The notes beneath the pieces are model-generated. The model saw nothing but the letters and a program-made list of their open reading frames with translations, did not search any database and was not told the origin of the DNA. Made by a program: the position numbers and the translations under genes. Below, in pieces: positions 1-6,599 of a stretch of 14,041 nucleotides of DNA; the first letter of the stretch is position 1, and every line of letters begins with the position of its first letter. This DNA is from an uncultured Elusimicrobium sp. (lineage in GTDB: Bacteria > Elusimicrobiota > Endomicrobiia > Endomicrobiales > Endomicrobiaceae): positions 1-14,041 of the forward strand of contig CACWKJ010000013.1 of NCBI GenBank assembly GCA_902761395.1. Direction: 5' to 3'.

Positions 1-835
1 TTGCAACAATTTTTTTAAAGAAATGTTCCATTCAGGAATTGTTATATTTAATTCTTTTGATATTTTTTCGTTCGACATTGCCGTAAATAACGGCCTTTGA
101 ACTTTTGAATTGAAACTTGCCATAGGAACAGGCACTATTTCATTGTCGAAATTATTGAGTTTTACAAATTCTTTAGCTAATTCATATCTTGAACATTTTC
201 CCGAGTTTGTAAGATGAAATAAACCGGACAAATTATTGTCTAAAGCTTTCATTATTGTATCTGCTATATCAAAACTAAAACACGGCACGGAAACTTCATC
301 ACTTGAAACTTTAACTGTTTTATTATTTTTTAACCATCCGGATAATTTAAACAAGAAATTTTGTTGTCCTTCGCCTATAACCCAACTTAATCTGCAAACT
401 AAACTATTACTATATTTGAGTGCTTCCTGTTCACCCGCAAGTTTACTTTTTCCGTATTCGTTTAAAGGGTTTGGTTTATCCGTTTCAACATATAAATCAT
501 TTTTTGTTCCGTCGAAAATAGAAAATATAATCTGTTCCGAAATGAACAAATTTTGCATTATATTTTTTCGTTTCATCAACCAAATTAGTTACGGCAGTTT
601 TGTTTATTAAAAAAGCTTTTGTGTTGTCTTGTTGAGCGGCTTCCACATTATTATATGCGGCACAATTTATAACCACATCGGGATTATATCGGGAAAAAAT
701 ATTGGATATTTTTTCTTTATTTGTTATATCAAGGTCTTGTTCGCTCGGTGCAATAAAATCAATATTTGATTCTGTAAATTTTTTAATAAATGCTTTTGCT
801 AATTGTCCGGAACTTCCGGTAATTATATATTTCAT
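1..835 (-). pseudogene. rfbD: dTDP-4-dehydrorhamnose reductase (RmlD/RfbD), frameshifted and cut by the window edge
   Basis: RmlD performs the last step of dTDP-L-rhamnose synthesis, the NAD(P)H-dependent reduction of dTDP-4-keto-L-rhamnose in the cytoplasm. The N-terminal part shows the Rossmann motif GSSGQL (residues 7-12) and GTDYIF (100-105). It then reads seven unrelated residues and stops at 497. Removing one copy of a 7-bp tandem repeat (514-527) gives DYIFDG followed by a continuous frame to base 1. That frame holds the catalytic YGKSK (Tyr125, Lys129 in the repaired numbering) and the usual RmlD C-terminal half. The repaired product is 276 residues to the edge, against about 285-300 for the family, so only a few residues are missing. 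The ATG at 835 lies 24 bases after rfbC in the same operon. As it stands the protein lacks the catalytic Tyr/Lys and should be inactive. The only in-frame ATG found early in the downstream piece is near 252, so independent restart looks unlikely. A sequencing or assembly error is possible. Confidence 0.88.
514..527. repeat. 7-bp perfect tandem duplication inside rfbD
   Basis: On the plus strand GAAAATA occurs twice in direct succession (514-520 and 521-527). On the coding strand this is TATTTTC twice. Seven bases is not a multiple of three, so the second copy shifts the frame exactly where the conserved RmlD motif DYIFDG should be read. Deleting either copy restores the motif. This is the signature of slipped-strand duplication. 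Confidence 0.9.
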
Positions 836-859
836 AATGAAGCCTTATAAGCAATAATC

Positions 860-1420
860 TTATATCTTGTACTCAAAATTGTGTTCTGCAAATTCAAATG
901 CAGGATATACCAAATCTTTTTTTGACAGTTTCGGATTTATTGTATGCCAATCAATTTTTAAAAATGGATCGTTGTACAAAATTCCTCTTTCATGTTCGGG
1001 AGAATAAATATTAGAACAATAATATTCAAAATCAACTTCATCGGACAACACCTCAAATCCGTGAGCAAATCCTTCCGGAATGAATAACATATTTTTACCT
1101 TCCGGAGAAAGAACTTCTCCAACCCATTTACCAAATGTTGTAGAGCCTACTCTTAAGTCTACGGCAACATCGAATATCTTTCCGTTTATAACTCTTACAA
1201 GCTTTGCTTGAGCAAAAGGTGCTAATTGGTAATGCAAACCTCTTAAAACACCTTTAGTTGAATGCGAGAAATTTATTTGTTTTACGTTCAAATCTATTCC
1301 CAAATTCTTAAAGTCGGGAACTTTAAATACTTCCTCAAAGAAACCTCTGTCATCTTTAAATTTTACCGATTCTATTAGAACGACATCTTTTATTGATAAA
1401 TTATGAAATTTAAATGGCAT
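860..1420 (-). CDS. rfbC: dTDP-4-dehydrorhamnose 3,5-epimerase (RmlC/RfbC)
   Basis: RmlC epimerises C3 and C5 of dTDP-4-keto-6-deoxyglucose, the third step to dTDP-L-rhamnose, and feeds RmlD encoded just downstream. The 186-residue protein has the family's usual length and cupin fold signature: RGFFEEVF (25-32), VLRGLHYQ (58-65), KIFDVAVDLR (81-90) and FIPEGFAHGF (113-122). His63 in the RGLHYQ motif, Tyr133 and Asp169 sit where the catalytic His, Tyr and Asp of characterised RmlC proteins are expected; Arg60 and Lys73 fit the conserved substrate-binding basic residues. Its ATG overlaps the TAA of the upstream secreted-protein gene by one base (TAATG), which points to translational coupling. 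Nothing suggests loss of function. rfbA and rfbB are not in the window. Confidence 0.96.
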   Translation of the reverse strand: MPFKFHNLSIKDVVLIESVKFKDDRGFFEEVFKVPDFKNLGIDLNVKQINFSHSTKGVLRGLHYQLAPFAQAKLVRVINGKIFDVAVDLRVGSTTFGKWVGEVLSPEGKNMLFIPEGFAHGFEVLSDEVDFEYYCSNIYSPEHERGILYNDPFLKIDWHTINPKLSKKDLVYPAFEFAEHNFEYKI

Positions 1421-1932
1421 TAGCTTATTTCACCCTTTATTTTGTATTTAAATGTTTCATCTGTTACAAATTCTATTTCTTCTTCATCTATTTTTAATAT
1501 TGCATTTCCGTCTATAATTCCCATTGTTACGGCATTTTCTTTCTCGTCATATTTTAAAGAAAATACGGTATCGGCACTCATTTGTGCTATGGTTGTTGAA
1601 TTAAAATAGATAAGGATAGGACCTGATCTTGAATTTTCTACTTTCGAAAAAACTAATACATCGGTAATAGGATGCTTTGACATAAAAAGGCCTTGCTTGT
1701 TTTTTAAAACTATACCGACAGAATGAAAGTTTAAAATTAACATTCCGTTTGCAATAATTTTGGATGAATATTCTATGTCGGGAACATCTTCCGGATTTGT
1801 ATAAGTTTTTGTATCTCCGTCAGGAGAAACAATATCTATAGAGTTAACAATTACTCTTACATTTACGGAATCAGAATATATCATACCTGAAAAACTAAAT
1901 AATAAAGTAATTAAAATTAATAATTTTTTCAT
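1420..1932 (-). CDS. Small secreted protein of unknown function, possibly FecR-like
   Basis: I do not recognise this 170-residue protein with confidence. Residues 1-20 form a clear signal peptide: a KK start, a hydrophobic core and likely cleavage after MIYS. There is no lipobox cysteine. The mature part is short, rich in beta strands and without transmembrane segments. The section at about 60-165 (NGMLILNFHS, then STTIAQMSADTVFSLKYDE, then GIIDGNAILKI) faintly recalls FecR-type domains, in which a protected edge strand is followed by a V..G.. pattern. This is a weak resemblance. It sits 3 bases after the GH94 stop and overlaps rfbC by one base, so it is co-transcribed with cytoplasmic sugar enzymes, an odd place for an exported protein. 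It may act in the envelope in handling the rhamnose-containing polymer, but that is inference from context alone. Confidence 0.72.
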   Translation of the reverse strand: MKKLLILITLLFSFSGMIYSDSVNVRVIVNSIDIVSPDGDTKTYTNPEDVPDIEYSSKIIANGMLILNFHSVGIVLKNKQGLFMSKHPITDVLVFSKVENSRSGPILIYFNSTTIAQMSADTVFSLKYDEKENAVTMGIIDGNAILKIDEEEIEFVTDETFKYKIKGEIS

Positions 1933-1935
1933 CTT

Positions 1936-4602
1936 TTATCCCAATACAACGTTAACTTTGTGAGTTCCGTTTTTGAACGGTTTTATAATATTGCCTTCAA
2001 TTTTTTTACCGTCAACAATTATTTCTTTTGCTGCTGAATTTTTCTTTAATTTCGGATTTTCAAAACTTATATCATAGTTTGCATTTCTGAACTTTATGAA
2101 CAATTTGCATTTTTGAAAATCTTTATTTGCAGGTAAATGCGGATCTATAGATAAACCTTCAAAAACACCTTTTACACCGAAGAAAAAGTTTTGGAAAGCA
2201 TATCTTGTCCAAGCACAAGAACCTGTAAGAACAGGATATTCACCTCTGCCTGCAATATTAGGATTATCGTTTGAAATATAATATTCAGGTATCCACGGAC
2301 CTGTTCTAATTATTTCATGTTCATGATTTAAAGGATTTATTCCCGAAAATACTTTATAAGCTAAATCAGGCATTCCTTGTTTTATTAAAGCCCAAACGAA
2401 GAACAAGTTTGCATGAGAAAATAAAGCATTGTTTTCTTTCGTTCCCGGAGCAAAGCCTGTTATTCTTCCTATAGTTTTATTGAATTTTGTATATGCAGGG
2501 TAATTTAATTTTAAAGCCCCTGTGGTTTTATCGAACAAATATTTAAATACTGAATCTATAACGGTTTGTTCTGCACCGATTTTCTTTGCACCGCCTGAAA
2601 CAAGTGACCACGTTTGCGGCATTAACATCATTTCAAAATCGTTTGATGTAGGATTCTTTTTGTTTAATGCCGATTTATTCCAAATTGTATCTACAGGTTT
2701 TCCGTCTGCGAAAATGTATCCGCTGTAATAATATCCGTTGAAAGCTTTTTTATTTGCATTATCTATAACAAACTGAGCTTTTGTTCTCAAATCTTTCAAT
2801 ATTTTAGAAATTTTAACTTTAACTTTTTTACCGGAAATTGCATCGTTAACTTTACTTAAATATTTTGCCAAAACCGCTTGTCTTTGTTTTGCGGGAATAT
2901 CTTTTGCTTTGTCGTCAAAGTTTTGGATAAGGTCTGCCAATTCTGCAAAAACTTCTATTTCTTTAATATTCAAATCGTTGGCTGTCTTTTCCAACAAATC
3001 TGCAATCTCGTTGCAATTTTGAGCAAGTGCGAAAGAGAATGTTACGTTTTCACCTTTAACTTGGTCGACTGCATCGTTCCAGTCTGCTCTTTTTTGTTTT
3101 AAAAGATTGTTGTTTCCTACGTCATAAAACATTGTTTCTATTTGAACAAGCATATGTTCAATTACCGTTCCGGTATATTTTTTGCCGGATGTTGTTTTTT
3201 GATTTTCGATATATCCTTTTTTCCATTTATCGTTTTTGGATTCACCTCTGTTTTGGTAACAATCTTTAAAGTAACCTATACCGTCTCTGAATAAGAATTT
3301 TTTATCACCTAAAAAGTTTGCAAGAATCATAACCGTTTGTGCTGTCCAGTAAGGATGGTCGCACCACAAACCGTTAACTTCGTCGCTGCCGAACTCTTTT
3401 GTTCTTGCGAAAAATCTCGTGGCATTTGTTCCGTCAAGGCGGATACCTTCAAGAGTTTTCATCGTTCTTTCTTCAAGCCCTTTCGGATCTATAACGGTTG
3501 CAGCCATCATGTCCTGCCAGAAATCTCTCCAACCTGCAAAGTCTGAACCGTAATCCGTTTGAGGATGTGCGGTGTTTCCGAACCAATATCTCATTGATAA
3601 TTGGTAGCACCACCAATTGTTCCACAAATTATCAAATTCTTTATTTGCTGTTGTTATTTGAACTCTAGATGCTCTTTCCTGCCAGTATTTATTTAAATCA
3701 TCAAATGCTTTAACTGCATTTTTATAAGAGTATTTTTTTATCAATTTATCTGCATCTTTGCTGCCCGTAAAAGTTATACCGTTTATTACTACAAAACTTA
3801 CTGTTTTTCCTGCAGGGATTCTTATCTTTTTAAATTCTATCGCACCTACCGCTTCTTTACCGTAACATTGTTTTTGCGGAGCAATGTCGTTTAATATTGA
3901 ATCCGGCTTTAACCACATATTGTTAGGTCCGAGGAATGTTTCTCTGTCGGAATAAAATCTGTTACCTTTTTTACCTGTTTGAGTTTCCGCGCTCATAAAG
4001 TAACAAATATCACTTGAATCGGTTGAACCTTCTATCCATTCAAGACCGGGGAGAATTTTTATACTGTTTTTTACTTCGCTTTTATTATAAAGTCTTACAA
4101 CATCTCTGTGATATTCAACATAAGCTCTGCTTCCGCCGTAAATAGGTACTGTGGGGATAAAATCTATAACTTTATCTTTTTTGGAATTGTTTGTAATATC
4201 TACAAGCCACAATTCCGCCATTTCTTCCAACGGAACAAATATTGTAGTTTTAACATCTAAATTTAATTTTTTGGATGAACCGTAAAAGTTTACATAACCT
4301 AAACCCATTTCATATTTCGGGTTGGAAGTTTGTTTGTCTGTTAAATCATAATTGTTAACAAGCCAAGTTTGTTTTCCTTCTCTTATCCAAATAAATCTTG
4401 CTTGTCCTTTAGGAAAGTTCGGACCGTCGAATTCACCGAACATTCTCGTATAATCGAAACCCGAAAAACCTCTTAAAAAATTATCACATATAGAAAAATA
4501 TTTCGGGCAGTTTGCTATCATGTGAATTAAAGGTTGTTTTAAACTTCTTGCATCTTTTACTACACATTGTCCTTGCTTATCGTAAGACCATAAATTTTTC
4601 AT
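1936..4602 (-). CDS. GH94-family disaccharide phosphorylase (cellobiose/chitobiose phosphorylase-like)
   Basis: GH94 enzymes split a beta-linked sugar with inorganic phosphate and invert the anomeric configuration, giving an alpha-sugar 1-phosphate. Residues 1-300 look like the N-terminal beta-sandwich. The (alpha/alpha)6 barrel follows with family landmarks: GWRDFWQD (357-364), ADWND (506-510, Asp510 as the expected general acid), GRGEYPVLTGSCAW (785-798) and the closing GLSIDPHLP (816-824). There is no signal peptide, so it acts in the cytoplasm on imported or internal sugars. At 888 residues it is somewhat longer than typical cellobiose or chitobiose phosphorylases (about 800-820). A Lys/Asp-rich helical stretch around 545-610 may be an insertion. 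The start ATG has GGAG about 8 bases upstream and a good promoter (4652-4680). Substrate specificity cannot be read from the sequence; cellobiose, chitobiose and other beta-glucosides are all possible. Confidence 0.9.
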   Translation of the reverse strand: MKNLWSYDKQGQCVVKDARSLKQPLIHMIANCPKYFSICDNFLRGFSGFDYTRMFGEFDGPNFPKGQARFIWIREGKQTWLVNNYDLTDKQTSNPKYEMGLGYVNFYGSSKKLNLDVKTTIFVPLEEMAELWLVDITNNSKKDKVIDFIPTVPIYGGSRAYVEYHRDVVRLYNKSEVKNSIKILPGLEWIEGSTDSSDICYFMSAETQTGKKGNRFYSDRETFLGPNNMWLKPDSILNDIAPQKQCYGKEAVGAIEFKKIRIPAGKTVSFVVINGITFTGSKDADKLIKKYSYKNAVKAFDDLNKYWQERASRVQITTANKEFDNLWNNWWCYQLSMRYWFGNTAHPQTDYGSDFAGWRDFWQDMMAATVIDPKGLEERTMKTLEGIRLDGTNATRFFARTKEFGSDEVNGLWCDHPYWTAQTVMILANFLGDKKFLFRDGIGYFKDCYQNRGESKNDKWKKGYIENQKTTSGKKYTGTVIEHMLVQIETMFYDVGNNNLLKQKRADWNDAVDQVKGENVTFSFALAQNCNEIADLLEKTANDLNIKEIEVFAELADLIQNFDDKAKDIPAKQRQAVLAKYLSKVNDAISGKKVKVKISKILKDLRTKAQFVIDNANKKAFNGYYYSGYIFADGKPVDTIWNKSALNKKNPTSNDFEMMLMPQTWSLVSGGAKKIGAEQTVIDSVFKYLFDKTTGALKLNYPAYTKFNKTIGRITGFAPGTKENNALFSHANLFFVWALIKQGMPDLAYKVFSGINPLNHEHEIIRTGPWIPEYYISNDNPNIAGRGEYPVLTGSCAWTRYAFQNFFFGVKGVFEGLSIDPHLPANKDFQKCKLFIKFRNANYDISFENPKLKKNSAAKEIIVDGKKIEGNIIKPFKNGTHKVNVVLG

Positions 4603-4651
4603 TTTTATCTCCGTAAAAGAAATACATATATAAATAACATATATCTCAAAT

Positions 4652-4680
4652 ATTTTACCTAAATAAGAATATTTTGTCTA
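4652..4680 (-). promoter_or_regulatory. Sigma-70-type promoter for the GH94-rfbCD operon
   Basis: On the minus strand TAGACA (4680-4675) is followed after 17 bases by TAAAAT (4657-4652); each hexamer has a single mismatch to consensus. Transcription would start near 4645 and leave a leader of about 43 bases carrying the GGAG site before the ATG at 4602. It is the only strong candidate in the gap. Confidence 0.65.
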
Positions 4681-4696
4681 TGAAATTTTACATAGA
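4677..4696. promoter_or_regulatory. Dyad-symmetric candidate operator between divergent promoters
   Basis: TCTATG (4677-4682) and CATAGA (4691-4696) are perfect inverted repeats around an 8-base AT spacer. The full 20-base dyad matches at 8 of 10 half-site positions. It overlaps the -35 hexamer of the GH94 promoter and ends 2 bases before the -35 of the dCMP deaminase promoter. A dimeric regulator bound here could control both sides. No regulator gene lies in the window, so this is inference from symmetry and position. Confidence 0.4.
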
Positions 4697-4698
4697 GT

Positions 4699-4728
4699 TT
4701 GACAATAATATTAAAATTTTAGTTTAAT
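4699..4728 (+). promoter_or_regulatory. Sigma-70-type promoter for the dCMP deaminase gene
   Basis: A perfect TTGACA (4699-4704) is followed after 18 bases by TTTAAT (4723-4728), one mismatch from TATAAT. The expected start of transcription, about 7 bases downstream, falls at 4735-4736, right next to the ATG at 4737. The message would therefore carry almost no leader. Confidence 0.65.
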
Positions 4729-4736
4729 CTTTAATT

Positions 4737-5228
4737 ATGGAAAACAAAGAAATAATTACCAGACCGTCTTGGGACGAATATTTTATGAAACTTGCATGGC
4801 TTGTTGCCGAAAGATCAACATGTGTAAGACACCATGTAGGAGCAGTTATCGTAAGAGATAAAAGAATTTTAACTACCGGTTACAATGGTGCTGCAGCAGG
4901 CACAAAAGATTGTTTGGAACTCGGTTGTTTAAGAAATGAACTGAATATTCCGTCCGGAACAAGACACGAAATTTGCAGAGCTATTCATGCGGAACAAAAT
5001 GCGATAATTCAGGCCGGAACTCATGGTATAAACATAAACGGCGGAACATTGTATTGTACACATTCGCCATGTATATTATGTGCTAAGATGATAGCAAATG
5101 CAAAAATTAAAAGAGTTGTTATGAGTATAGAATATCCGGATGAAACATTTAAAAAATTGTTTAAAGAAGCCGGAATAGAATATGTTTCTATGCCGATACC
5201 GGATCTTGCAATAACTCAGAAAAAGTAA
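4737..5228 (+). CDS. dCMP deaminase (ComEB-like, zinc-dependent)
   Basis: This enzyme deaminates dCMP to dUMP in the cytoplasm, supplying thymidylate synthase. The 163-residue protein has the family's N-terminal signature RPSWDEYFM (9-17), followed by VGAVIV (34-39) and TGYNGAAAG (47-55). The zinc and catalytic site is complete: HAE at 84-86 (His84 ligand, Glu86 proton shuttle) and PCILC at 111-115 (Cys112, Cys115). Further cysteines at 59, 64 and 80 fit the second, structural metal site seen in some dCMP deaminases. The first Met gives the normal N-terminus, but no ribosome binding site precedes it: the 16 bases before the ATG contain one G. With the promoter at 4699-4728, a leaderless transcript is likely. 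It lies upstream of the rib operon in the same direction. No convincing terminator separates them, so read-through into the riboswitch is possible. Confidence 0.95.
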   Translation: MENKEIITRPSWDEYFMKLAWLVAERSTCVRHHVGAVIVRDKRILTTGYNGAAAGTKDCLELGCLRNELNIPSGTRHEICRAIHAEQNAIIQAGTHGININGGTLYCTHSPCILCAKMIANAKIKRVVMSIEYPDETFKKLFKEAGIEYVSMPIPDLAITQKK

Positions 5229-5237
5229 TTTTGGCAG

Positions 5238-5266
5238 TTGCTTTTATATATTAAAAGTAGTAGAAT
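5238..5266 (+). promoter_or_regulatory. Candidate promoter of the riboflavin operon
   Basis: TAGAAT (5261-5266) is one base off TATAAT. Seventeen bases upstream lies TTGCTT (5238-5243), a weak -35 with the conserved TTG. Transcription would begin near 5273, about ten bases before the FMN aptamer, which is the usual arrangement. Transcripts from the upstream deaminase promoter could also enter the riboswitch. Confidence 0.5.
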
Positions 5267-5283
5267 AAATAAAACTAAATAAT

Positions 5284-5431
5284 TCTTCGGGGAAGGTGAA
5301 ATTCCTTACCGGTAGTGATGCTCAAAAAGAGCTAAGCCTACGACTTCGCCATAACAGGTGAACTGAATCCGTGTAATTCGGATGCCGACGGTAAAAGAAA
5401 CATTGTTTCTTAAAGTCCGGATGAGAGAAGA
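5284..5431 (+). promoter_or_regulatory. FMN riboswitch (RFN element)
   Basis: The conserved RFN blocks appear in order: CGGGGAAGGTGAAATTCC near 5288-5305, ACCGGTAGTGATGC just after, AGCCTACGA near 5335-5343, CAGGTGAACTGAATCCG and TTCGGATGCCGACGGT near 5355-5393, and AAAGTCCGGATGAGAGAAG near 5412-5430. The closing P1 helix can form between TCTTC (5284-5288) and GAAGA (5427-5431). The aptamer binds flavin mononucleotide co-transcriptionally. A terminator hairpin 21 bases downstream supplies the output, so the rib genes should be shut off when FMN is abundant. The element sits directly before ribD, as in Bacillus-type rib operons. Confidence 0.96.
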
Positions 5432-5452
5432 TACAATATGTTTGTTGGTTGC

Positions 5453-5487
5453 CCCCGAAAAATTATTTTATATTTTCGGGGTTTTTT
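5453..5487 (+). terminator. Riboswitch-controlled intrinsic terminator in the rib leader
   Basis: CCCCGAAAA (5453-5461) pairs perfectly with TTTTCGGGG (5473-5481) over 9 bp with an 11-base loop, followed by six T residues. The ribD ATG comes only 6 bases after the T run, and the GGGG of the 3' arm (5478-5481) is the only plausible ribD ribosome binding site. The 5' arm can instead pair with TTCGGGG (5286-5292) at the base of the aptamer, 7 bp, which would act as the antiterminator when FMN is absent. Confidence 0.9.
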
Positions 5488-5492
5488 ATTTT

Positions 5493-6581
5493 ATGAACAA
5501 ATTACAAGAACATAAAAAATATATGCAATTGGTATTGTCCTTAGCCAAAAAAGGAGACGGATATGTGTTTCCCAATCCTATGGTGGGAGCAATACTCGTT
5601 AAAGACGGCAAAATAATTTCAAAAGGTTATCATAAATATTTCGGTGCAGATCATGCCGAAGCACAAGCAATAAAAAGTTCACCTGTAAATGTTGAAGGTG
5701 CTACTTTATATGTTAACTTGGAACCATGTAACAATTGGGGAAAATGTCCTCCTTGTGTAGATTTAATAATAAAATCAAAAATAAAAACCGTTGTTTGTGC
5801 CATGAAAGATCCTAATCCTTTAACCGGCGGGAAAAGTTTTAAGAAATTAAAATCTGCAGGGATAACGGTAATTAACGGTGTGTTGGAAAAACAAGCAATA
5901 CGATTAAATAAAGAATATATTAATCGCATAAAAAAAGCTAAACCTTATATTCTTGTAAAATCCGCAGTTTCATTAGACGGAAAAATTGCAGCATTTACCG
6001 GTGATTCGAAATGGATATCCAATGAACAATCAAGAAAATTTTCGCATAAAACAAGAACAAAATTTGATGCTATCCTTGTAGGCACAAATACTGTTTTAAA
6101 AGATAATCCTATGTTGTCTGCAAGAGGTTACGGTAAAAATCCTATAAGAGTAGTTTTAGATGAAAAATTAAAAATTCCTTCAAACTACAATGTTGTTGAC
6201 GGAACAATACCTACAATTATTTTGTACGACGAAAATATAAAAAAAATTCCGAAACATTTTAATAAAGATTGCATAAAATTGGTTGCAATAAATTTTAAGA
6301 AAGCAAAAAAAGATTTTAATGTAGTAATAGAAAAATTAAACAAGATGGCTTTAAAAAGAATTATGATTGAAGGCGGCGGGGAAATAAATGCATCCGTTTT
6401 AAAAACAGGTAAAGCGGATGAAATTTTATTGTTTGTTGCTCCTATAATAGTAGGAGGAAGAACCGCAAAAACTTTCGTTGAAGGCGACGGAGTAAAATAT
6501 ATAAAAGATTCCTTGAAATTTAAAGTTTCTGAAGTTAAAAAGCTTGGTTCGGATGTCGTCATTGTCGCAAAGCGAAAATAA
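5493..6581 (+). CDS. ribD: Bifunctional riboflavin deaminase/reductase RibD
   Basis: RibD carries out two successive steps of riboflavin synthesis: deamination of the pyrimidine ring, then NADPH-dependent reduction of the ribose side chain. The start at 5493 (MNKLQEHKKYM) gives 362 residues, the normal length. An in-frame upstream ATG at 5382 lies inside the riboswitch and is rejected. The deaminase domain (about 5-150) has FPNPMVGAILV (26-36), HAE (54-56) and the zinc cysteines Cys79 and Cys88. The reductase domain (about 151-362) has SLDGKIA (160-166), DSKWIS (171-176), VGTNTVLKDNP (196-206) and EGGGEIN (293-299). Oddly, the segment usually read as CSHxGKTPPC is CNNWGKCPPC here: the conserved His is Asn, and an extra Cys85 is present. 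Catalytic residues are otherwise intact. The message appears to start translation from the GGGG in the terminator arm. Confidence 0.95.
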   Translation: MNKLQEHKKYMQLVLSLAKKGDGYVFPNPMVGAILVKDGKIISKGYHKYFGADHAEAQAIKSSPVNVEGATLYVNLEPCNNWGKCPPCVDLIIKSKIKTVVCAMKDPNPLTGGKSFKKLKSAGITVINGVLEKQAIRLNKEYINRIKKAKPYILVKSAVSLDGKIAAFTGDSKWISNEQSRKFSHKTRTKFDAILVGTNTVLKDNPMLSARGYGKNPIRVVLDEKLKIPSNYNVVDGTIPTIILYDENIKKIPKHFNKDCIKLVAINFKKAKKDFNVVIEKLNKMALKRIMIEGGGEINASVLKTGKADEILLFVAPIIVGGRTAKTFVEGDGVKYIKDSLKFKVSEVKKLGSDVVIVAKRK

Positions 6582-6599
6582 CTAAACTAGGAGTAAAAC

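Noticed and set aside
497..527. Programmed ribosomal frameshift as explanation for the rfbD break
   Set aside because: The extra material is an exact 7-base duplication. No slippery heptamer with a downstream structure is apparent, and RmlD is not known to need recoding.
236..610. Plus-strand open frame of 124 codons over the rfbD region
   Set aside because: It is antisense to the RmlD coding frame, has no family resemblance or ribosome binding site, and is open only because of the AT-rich codons opposite.
5241..5257. Inverted repeat CTTTTA/TAAAAG after the dCMP deaminase gene as a terminator
   Set aside because: The stem is six AT-rich pairs with no T run behind it, and it overlaps the likely rib promoter. 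It does not support termination.
5382..5492. In-frame ATG at 5382 as the ribD start, adding 37 residues
   Set aside because: It lies inside the conserved 3' part of the FMN aptamer, and the added residues would be encoded by the aptamer and terminator. The start at 5493 gives the normal RibD length.
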